A program made the position numbers and the translations under genes. A DNA stretch of 64,000 nucleotides from Macrophomina tecta (taxonomy: Eukaryota > Ascomycota > Dothideomycetes > Botryosphaeriales > Botryosphaeriaceae), in contig JAKSGN010000035.1 in NCBI GenBank assembly GCA_024180945.1, forward strand, positions 558,001 through 622,000, given 5' to 3'. Position 1 is the stretch's first letter; each line of letters starts with the position of its first letter. The notes under the pieces are model-generated. The model saw only the letters and a program-made list of their open reading frames with translations. It did no database searches and had not been told where the DNA came from. Of the stretch, positions 56,905 through 64,000 are shown in pieces.

Positions 56905-58863
56905 ATGAACCCCACCAATGCCTCGCAGCACTCCTCTCGCACCCATCTCACCCCCGAGTCCTCGCTACGCCCGCGCAACAAGCGCCTGCTGTCCGGCGTC
57001 GACGAGGACCCCGACCGCGACTCCAATGCCGCTCAAAGCCTAGAGGGCAGCCGCGCCGCCTCGCCCGCCGTCTCTCCCTATGCCTCGCGCACTGCGTCTC
57101 CCATCCCCGGCGCCGGCCCCTCGCGAACCAGCTCCTCCCCCGCCGTGAACAGGTCGCGCGAGTCCACCGTCAGCAAGAGTGCCCTGGGCCGCAGTCGGAG
57201 CAGCGCCCCCCAGGATCCGCTGGCGCAGCTCTCCGAACTCTGGGGCAGCTCGTGGTCTACGTTGCAGGGGCTCGCTTCCAATGTGCTTGGCAGCGACGCC
57301 AGCGGCGACGTCCCCCGGAAGCGCAGGCCCTTTGAAGCAACACATGGCCGCAAGGCTACCACCAGCGCGCCCCCTGCGCAATGGGGTCCCACCGCTCGAG
57401 ATACCCAGATAGGGTCGGGGACCAAGGAGGAGCGGGAGGCCATGGTCAGAGCTATGAAGAGGAAGGATCTGCTGATGGCAAATGGACACATGGATGCAAC
57501 AGGAAAGTTCAAACGGAGGAACTCTGACGAGCGCATCTCATCGTCAGCCCCGCCCACGGAGCATGACGACCGTGATGCGCTGGTGTACATTCACCGCGTG
57601 CGGCCGGATGATACCTTTGCAGGAATAACCATCAAGTACAATTGCCAGGCCGCCACCCTGCGCAAGGCAAATAGGATGTGGGCTCAGGACAGCGTGCAGA
57701 CGCGGCGTCATCTGGTCCTCCCAGTTGATGCCTGTGGTGTAAAAGGCCGCCCTGTACCACCTCCGGAAGAGCAGAAACCAAAACAGCCCAACGTAGAAGA
57801 TGACTTGCTTTTGCCCACCCCGGGCTCCGAATACCCACCAATCCACAGTACAAGCCTCCCCACCAACGGCTGGCATGGCCCAGCGTCCGTCTCAACCTCC
57901 AATCTCTCCAAATCCGTCACCGCGTCCGAAACCTCCACAAACGCAGACAACGAGCCGCCATGGAAGCACGAGGGCTGGGTGATGCTACCCCACAGCAAGG
58001 ACCCAGTCGAAATCGCCCGCCTGCCACGCAGAGATCTTGGCTTCTTCCCGCCCGCTCGCCGGAAAAGCCTGACCTTCTCCGACAACGACTCGGCCGTGCG
58101 CACGCCGTCGGCGTCACTCGAACTGAACCGCTCCGACACACGCACCTCGACGTCCTCCATGACCTCGCACGGCACAGCCAAGTCGCCGCGCCAGAGTAGC
58201 AGCAGCAACGTCCCCAATCGTCACCGCTCTCGCGCCCCGAGCGTCACCCAGAGCTTTAAGCTCGACGGGCCTGGTGGCGTCGGCACCTTCAATAAAAATG
58301 TCCGCAAGCCCGGCCCCGCCCAGGACGGCCTCAACAAGATCTTCGGCCAGCACCTCCCTAACCTCGCGCCCCCGCCCGGCAAAGATTATTTCGGCACCTG
58401 GAATCCGGCGCAGCTGGTTGAAGCCAGGGCGAATGGGGACCCTATGGGGCCCTCGGGCACCGCCACGCCCGTCGGCGTCGGTGGCGTCGGCGGCAGCTCC
58501 ACCGGCTTCGATCTGGAGCAGGTCGGCGGCGCCATCGAGGGCTGGGTGCGCAAGGTCGCGACCAAGGCGTCGACGCTCGTCCCGCCCGCCCCGCTCACGC
58601 CCGGGAGCAAGAGCAGCGGCGTCTCGGCGGCTGACAGGCAGCGCGCTGCCGGCGCTGGGCTCGGCGCTGCCGGTATGGGCGGTGATATCAACGACCTGAT
58701 CGAGCTGACGGACGCCTTCGAGGTTGGCGATGACGAAGATGACGAGGAAACGAGCCGCGGACGAACAGGGTCGGGTAGTACTGGCCGGAGGGGCCCGGCA
58801 GACAGCGTCAGGAGAAGGGAAGCGCGCAGCGGGACACCGAGTAAGGGCGCGAAGGGCGATTAA
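56905..58863 (+). CDS. LysM-domain protein, probably intracellular
   Basis: A single exon of 652 residues without a signal peptide. The N-terminal ~220 residues are Ser/Arg/Pro-rich and include a short hydrophobic-acidic patch (DPLAQLSELWGSSWSTLQGL). One LysM-like module lies near residues 226-276: YIHRVRPDDTFAGITIKYNC, then QAATLRKANRMWAQDSVQTR and RHLVLPVDAC. Downstream are WKHEGWVMLPHSKDPVEIAR and PRRDLGFFPPARRKSLTFS, then Ser- and Gly-rich linkers, a weakly conserved FDLEQVGGAIEGWVRKVATK, and an acidic-basic tail. Secreted fungal LysM effectors bind chitin; this one lacks secretion signals and resembles the cytoplasmic LysM proteins found in many fungi and animals, whose roles are poorly known. 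Confidence 0.85.
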   Translation: MNPTNASQHSSRTHLTPESSLRPRNKRLLSGVDEDPDRDSNAAQSLEGSRAASPAVSPYASRTASPIPGAGPSRTSSSPAVNRSRESTVSKSALGRSRSSAPQDPLAQLSELWGSSWSTLQGLASNVLGSDASGDVPRKRRPFEATHGRKATTSAPPAQWGPTARDTQIGSGTKEEREAMVRAMKRKDLLMANGHMDATGKFKRRNSDERISSSAPPTEHDDRDALVYIHRVRPDDTFAGITIKYNCQAATLRKANRMWAQDSVQTRRHLVLPVDACGVKGRPVPPPEEQKPKQPNVEDDLLLPTPGSEYPPIHSTSLPTNGWHGPASVSTSNLSKSVTASETSTNADNEPPWKHEGWVMLPHSKDPVEIARLPRRDLGFFPPARRKSLTFSDNDSAVRTPSASLELNRSDTRTSTSSMTSHGTAKSPRQSSSSNVPNRHRSRAPSVTQSFKLDGPGGVGTFNKNVRKPGPAQDGLNKIFGQHLPNLAPPPGKDYFGTWNPAQLVEARANGDPMGPSGTATPVGVGGVGGSSTGFDLEQVGGAIEGWVRKVATKASTLVPPAPLTPGSKSSGVSAADRQRAAGAGLGAAGMGGDINDLIELTDAFEVGDDEDDEETSRGRTGSGSTGRRGPADSVRRREARSGTPSKGAKGD

Positions 58864-60085
58864 AAAGACGATGCGATAGAATGGCTTGTGTGGTCAATTA
58901 ATGAAGGATGCATGATGGAGGAAGAGGGAAAAAGAATCGCTTTGACTCCGATATCACGGCTGAAAGGAAAGAAAGTCTTTGTTTGTTTTTTTTTAATTCG
59001 AAATTCTGAGTGTCACGCGTTGGATAGACTGGTCAGGGAAACCAATGGAGTGAGGAGTGGACCGCTTCTTTTTTTTTTTTTTTTTTTCCCTTTACACTCG
59101 TACACTATCGGGAAGGGTTTCTTTTTCCGTTTTCTTACTGCAGAGGATTGCTGTTACTTCCGAAGAACGCTTCACACTACGATTACTATTTCATTTTGAC
59201 GGCGTTGTCTTCTTGCGCATGCAGAGCTTCTTCGTAGTTAGGGATATTCTTTAGTAGTAGCCCTTTTTAGTTCTCTGTTCTTTTCGTCCCTCTCTTTGAT
59301 CCTTTTGGCAGATGCCTTGCTGGAAGGGGAAGTGGGCGCTTTTATTGAAGTCGTGCCAGTCGTGATAGCGTGCCGACGTTGCAAAGGAAGAGCAAAGAAA
59401 GGAGAAAGCGGGTGTTAACGACATTTATCATTATCAATCTATCCATCACGAAGACGAGTAGTGGAGATACGTTGGCTCGTGCTTGGTTCTTGTGGCTTCT
59501 GCGCTGACTGGACTCCCATCTGCGGTGGTGCTTTCCTCGATATGGGAACGCATGCGTCTGGCCCATGCGCCCTATCCCATTACCCATCACTTTTCTGTGA
59601 TTATTCGGTGAGTGAATTTCCGTCAGACCCTTCTCCGGGTCTATGCGACTGCTTGCAACGTTGGAGCGAAGTCCTCAGAAGCGTTGCCATTTACACATTC
59701 CACACCTTGCTTCTGACCAGAGAGCGACTATCATCTGATATTTGACTGGCCGGAAGCGGACGGCCACAAAACTCGCAACAAGCACGCAAATTATCTCGTG
59801 AGTAACACATGTGCGGCTTATCACACTCCAAATAAAATTGCGGCGCCTCTCGCGAGCAAAATAATTAATCCTTTATCTTCCATTCCAATCAAAGTCTACT
59901 GGCACTTTCAGTGACGCAAGCAGCGAAAAATAGGGAATCACATAAAACCCATCGTGAATTCTGGCAAAGAAAAGTATGCGCCATGCACCCAAAACTTTAG
60001 GAGAGAGAGAGGAAAAACAAAGTTGGGATAACATTCAACCCTTTCCTCCAACGCCGCGAAACCCAGGACTTTTGTGTATTTCCCT
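58864..60085. other. Intergenic 3' region (LysM / NOG1)
   Basis: About 1.2 kb between convergent genes. It carries a T19 run at 59069-59087 and a T-rich part near 58988. No gene is supported. Confidence 0.45.
59069..59087. repeat. Homopolymer T19
   Basis: Nineteen T on the + strand, about 205 bases beyond the stop codon of the LysM gene. Confidence 0.9.
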
Positions 60086-62225
60086 TTAACGGCTCCTAGC
60101 GCTACCAATACCTCTCTTACCGGCCAACAAGTGCTTGGTGAGAGAAACGGTCTGGTGCCTATCGGACTCACCCTGCCTGGCCATACGGTTCATCTTCTTC
60201 TGCGAGAGCTTGGCCAAACGCTCCGCCTTCGAGCGCTGCGCCTCGTTCGTCACACCGTCGTCACGGCGGTTGGTGCTCTGGCTGCGGGCTCTGCTCTTGG
60301 CGCGCTCGATGGCGCTAGGTTGCCGCCTGTCGATGTCCATGGCATCGCCGTCGCCATCGCCACCCTCGGAGCGACCACGGGCCACGCTCCTGCCGCGCGA
60401 TTGCGAGCGCGCGCGGGCGGCCAGAGAGGTGGTGTCGTGGCCGAGACTCTCAAGGTGAGCCTCCATCTGTGAAAGCTTCTTCGCCTTCGCGGAGCGGGGA
60501 ATCTGCGCTCTATTCTTCAAGCTCTTTTTCATGCGGGACTCGTTCTTGAGCATAGCTTGCTTCTCGCGAATGAGCTCGGCCTTGTAGCGAACATCCGCTT
60601 CCTCGGCATCTTCAATGTCTGAGTCGCTCTCGTAGCGCCCGTCCGCCTCCATTTGTTCCTCCTCGGCCTCGAGCGCTGCGAGCTTGGACTCGATGTCAGG
60701 ATCGATGAAATCGTAAACGTTCTTGCCATCAAAGATCTCAGGAATCTTGTCGTTTTTCCAGTCGTCGTTCTCCAGCAGATAGTTCTCCTTGAGGTTGATG
60801 TTGTAGACACCAGCTCCGCCATTCTCCTCTTCGATCTCGCGCTGAAGCTTCTTGCGGTTGGGGTCGTGAGGGTCATATTTCATCTTGTCCTTCACAGCGT
60901 CCGGAATGTAAGCCTCGCGCGTGATACCGTCCATGGGCATGGCAACATGAATCCTCTTAAGAACCTCTCCGAGACGACCAGTCACCTCGCCGGAAGCGTT
61001 GGTGCCAGCCTTCAATTTCTCGGCGTTGCGCTGTGCCAGAAGTCTGTCGCAAACAGCTCCACGGACAGCCATGACATTTTCGGTAGTGTTGCAAGAAAGT
61101 TGCAGGAGCTCGACTTCGCCAGACTTGAGCATGCCCTGAAGCTTCTCCTGTGTCTCAGCATCGAGATCCTCGGGCTTCATGAGATCGGTCTTGTTGATAA
61201 CGATAAAAACGAGCTTGTTGTTGAAGAGAGGCTTGATGCTGTGGAAAAGCTGAATCTGTGCGGAAACGCTGTAACCACACTGCTCGCTGAGATCCATGAA
61301 GTACAGAATGGCGGATCGAAGATGGGCGATGGCGGTAATGCTCTGCATTTCAATCGTGTTCATCTCCTCGAGAGGGTGATCGAGGATACCAGGGGTATCA
61401 ATGGCTTGGAATCGCAACATCTTGTGGTCGACTATCTTCAATTAGCTTCATTTGCGCCGAAGGCAGCGTCCGACTTACAGTGACCGACGAACAAACTCTT
61501 GGTGGTGAAAGCATAGGGCTGAACATCCACATCCGCACGAGAAATGTTCCTCAGAAAACTCGACTTTCCAACGTTGGGGTAACCGCAAATGACCAGGGTT
61601 CTGGTGTTGGGGTCGATCGAAGGCAGACGACCCAGATGCTGGCGCACCTGCTCGAGGTAGAGAAGCGGATCCTTGAGGCGCTTGCAAATAGTAGCCATGC
61701 GACCCAGAGCAGCGCGCTTCAGCTGCTTACACTGGAACAGCGACTGACCATACTTGAGCAGACGCACGTAGTCCCTCGCCACCGTCTCGATCAAGTGTTT
61801 CGCGGTGGAGAGCTGGCCCAGCGCAATGCGGAAGTGGTCGGCATCGTAGAGGGTGTTGAGGAGGTCCTTGTGGAAGGGATGAATGTCCTGAAGCTTGGGG
61901 AATCCCTCGAGGATGGCCTGGATCTTCTCGGTGAAAGTTTCGGCGGTGTACTTCACTTTGCGCGTGTAGAAAGCTGTGCGAAGAAGTTGTTAGCCCGGGA
62001 AGGTCTGCGAAAAAGCACGGAACGGGGCATACCTCGAATTCTGCTGATCTTGAAGCCCGCGCGAATCTGTGCTGTTCAGTGAAGAATCGTGTTAGCGCCA
62101 TCGTTTCTCCAGCGTGGGGAGAAGGCTTGCGCACTCGGGAGACGCCTCTGGGTGCGGCTGAGGACAATGTCCAGGAACTCCTGGGAGGTGGGCACCGGGG
62201 CGATGTCTTTCCAAGTGGTCTTCAT
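60086..62225 (-). CDS. NOG1: Nucleolar GTP-binding protein Nog1
   Basis: Four exons: 62225-62135, 62071-62033 (39 nt), 61973-61479 and 61431-60086; 656 residues, as usual for Nog1. The N-terminus reads [20 protein letters not shown] and, across two splices, [20 protein letters not shown]. The OBG-type GTPase has G1 [17 protein letters not shown]3 [20 protein letters not shown] and G4 [13 protein letters not shown]. The C-terminal region is strongly basic, with [15 protein letters not shown] stretches and [15 protein letters not shown], ending [15 protein letters not shown]. Nog1 is needed for 60S pre-ribosome maturation in nucleolus and cytoplasm. It is divergent from URA5, 278 bp between start codons. 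Confidence 0.96.
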
Positions 62226-62503
62226 GGTGCCTGCCGCTGGAGGTTGTTGTTGCAGGGAGGCGAAGGTTGCGAGGAAGGATGTGCTTAACAGCCCTGGGCG
62301 CGGTATCGATAGATGGAGCGCGCAAAAAAAGTTCAGGGCCTTCGGTCGGTCGCCGGGTAAACTTGCTTCCACTAGCTCGCTCCCCGCCTGCCGTTGGCTC
62401 CAGCTTCTCTACCGGCAACAATTTAATTTCTCAGACGCCCCGCCAAAAAGTTAAGCTCCCCGCCGACTCCTCATCTCCGCTCGGTGCAAAAGCAACAGAC
62501 GCA
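62226..62503. promoter_or_regulatory. Shared promoter region of NOG1 and URA5
   Basis: A compact divergent stretch of 278 bases. It separates a ribosome-assembly gene from a pyrimidine-synthesis gene, which could allow joint growth control. No TATA box is evident. Confidence 0.5.
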
Positions 62504-63217
62504 ATGGCTTCTTCAGACGAAATTCCCGCCTACAAAACCTCCTTCCTGGAGGCTTGCACGTCCGCTGAGGCCCTCAAGTTCGGCACCTTCACCCTTAAGT
62601 CCAAGCGCATCTCGCCCTACTTCTTTAACGCTGGGCTCTTCCACCGCGCAGACCTCGTTCGGTCCATTTCCTGGGCATTTGCCCATACCATTGCCGCTCA
62701 CATCAACGAAAACCCCTCATTCGACTTTGATGTCCTCTTTGGCCCCGCCTACAAGGGCATTCCTCTCGCCGCCACTACCGTAGACAAACTTGCCGAGTTG
62801 GATCTGAAGAAGTTCGGCAATGTCAGCTACAGCTTCAATAGGAAGGAAGCCAAGGACCACGGCGAGGGCGGAAACATTGTTGGCGCTCAGCTCAAGGGCA
62901 AGAAGGTTGTCATTGTGGACGACGTCATTACTGCCGGCACTGCTATCCGCGAGGCCATTGACATCATCAAGAAGGAAGGCGGCGAGCTCGTCGGAATTGT
63001 CGTCGCTGTCGACAGGCAGGAGAAGACTCCCAGTGCCAACGATGATGACGGCTCTCCTCGACCTAGTGCCATTGGCGAGGTCAGGAAGCAGTACGGCATC
63101 CCAGTCCTGTCGATTCTTTGTCTCGATGACATTATCGACTACCTGAAGAGCAGAGGCACCGAAGAGGAAATCCAGAAACTGCTGGAGTACCGCGAAAAGT
63201 ACAGGGCTAGTGACTAG
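62504..63217 (+). CDS. URA5: Orotate phosphoribosyltransferase
   Basis: A single exon of 237 residues. It shows [20 protein letters not shown] at the N-terminus, [40 protein letters not shown] (flexible catalytic loop) and the PRPP-binding motif [20 protein letters not shown] near residues 136-155. The enzyme joins orotate and PRPP to make OMP, the fifth step of de novo UMP synthesis. The ATG at 62504 starts the expected [20 protein letters not shown]; the upstream open frame lacks family similarity. No truncation is seen. Confidence 0.97.
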   Translation: MASSDEIPAYKTSFLEACTSAEALKFGTFTLKSKRISPYFFNAGLFHRADLVRSISWAFAHTIAAHINENPSFDFDVLFGPAYKGIPLAATTVDKLAELDLKKFGNVSYSFNRKEAKDHGEGGNIVGAQLKGKKVVIVDDVITAGTAIREAIDIIKKEGGELVGIVVAVDRQEKTPSANDDDGSPRPSAIGEVRKQYGIPVLSILCLDDIIDYLKSRGTEEEIQKLLEYREKYRASD

Positions 63218-64000
63218 TTGGAACACTCCAAAATGATGGAAAATCAATATAAAAATGCCTTAAACAACAGCTAATCCACGAGTTCTAATGGGGCCAAACC
63301 GCATATCTCCGAACACGCATCTTGCCTATCAGGCATACCCTCACGAGCTGGCACAGATGAACGCTGTCTAGGAAAATAGGCGGAGTGTGCGAATGTGACA
63401 ATACTCACATATCATTCATTCTCAAGAATGCATTATCCACAGTCATTAAAGGATTTGCGCACAAAGAGCTTTGCTAAGATGTTCCCAGCAATGCTTATCA
63501 GCGATCAATTCCAGAGTATCCTTACGGGAGTTTTACCACGGTGTTCTCGTCGATGAACCGTGCCGATAACGCTACGGCTGTGTGGATGATTAGCAGCCAG
63601 ATGTCAGATATACTCGGATACTGGCTCGCAATCACTCGACAGGCTTACTGGATAGAATCCCGGTGGCACTGACCTCGAATTCCTGGAAACTTGCCTTCAT
63701 TCAGCTGACAAAATCTACCGTGCGTTCGTTCACGACAACATACTGACTATGCAGGAGAGTAATCTCCATCGTATACAGCCGCTGAAGTCTTACCACAGTT
63801 ATTCCGCTTCCGTGAGAGACAATCTCCTGCTGGTATAACTGAATACGGCACCATGAAGAGGTGTTATTTCACTCTCGCATAGGCCAGTCTTAGAAACAGC
63901 GCCGTCCCATCATTTGGCCACAATTCGTGAATCGAACCAGCGGTTCAAGCTCGCCATCATCACCAGGCCTGCCGAAGGCCTCCCAACACCCAGGGCACTT
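63218..64000. other. Terminal intergenic stretch
   Basis: About 780 bases after URA5 to the window edge, AT-richer than the exons. No gene, repeat or RNA was recognised; a GGTTCGATTC string on the minus strand near 63937 has no supporting tRNA fold. Confidence 0.4.

Noticed and set aside
60653..61483. 276-codon + strand frame
   Set aside because: Antisense of the NOG1 GTPase exons.
63930..63945. Minus-strand GGTTCGATTC, like a tRNA B box
   Set aside because: Upstream sequence does not give a D-arm or an acceptor stem.

Overview
This is nuclear DNA from a filamentous ascomycete (Pezizomycotina). The genes are interrupted by short introns (58 could be placed, mostly 46-120 bp), and the products include fungal forms of Sch9, Dfg5/Dcw1-type GH76, Nog1, Ncl1 and a PUA-containing glutamate 5-kinase. 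Dothideomycetes is plausible, but that is inference. No transposon, CRISPR array, rRNA or convincing tRNA gene was seen, and the window looks like gene-dense core genome. About 28 protein genes were found; exon joins were worked out by hand from splice signals and reading frame.

Layout. 1-7.4 kb: the end of an Ecm11-like gene; ALG7 (first step of N-glycan assembly) divergent from SEH1 (nucleoporin and SEA complex); a secreted type-B carboxylesterase broken by a one-base frameshift. 9.4-12.2 kb: TIP41 divergent from an Aurora kinase. 12.5-17.8 kb: a mitochondrial and proline block made of ATP23, PRO1, ATP19 and an MTP18-like gene. 19.3-24.2 kb: a small secreted glycoprotein, a conserved membrane glycoprotein of unknown role, and phosphoglucose isomerase. 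25.2-34.4 kb: SCH9 divergent from ADA2, then two proteins of unknown function. 34.7-41.5 kb: mitochondrial bS21m divergent from an RBM25-like splicing factor, then a GH76 cell-wall enzyme. 41.5-50.3 kb: a degenerate ankyrin-like relic, a membrane SDR, NCL1 (tRNA m5C methyltransferase) divergent from a second SDR. 50.9-58.9 kb: a reticulon, a six-pass membrane protein of unknown role, a gene-poor 2.2 kb stretch, and an intracellular LysM protein. 60-63.2 kb: NOG1 divergent from URA5.

The genes are mostly housekeeping and do not form an operon-like pathway. Themes that recur are the secretory pathway and cell wall (ALG7, GH76, esterase, secreted glycoprotein, reticulon), TOR-linked growth control (SEH1, TIP41, SCH9), mitochondria (ATP23, ATP19, MTP18-like, bS21m) and RNA or ribosome biogenesis (RBM25, NCL1, NOG1). 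Many neighbours are head-to-head pairs whose start codons lie 240-630 bp apart.

Nothing here is a convincing undescribed multi-gene system. The best leads are single loci: conserved proteins of unknown function, an effector-like secreted protein, a GC-AG intron in a splicing-factor gene, a 16-nt microexon, a precisely located frameshift in the esterase, and long T tracts inside three introns.
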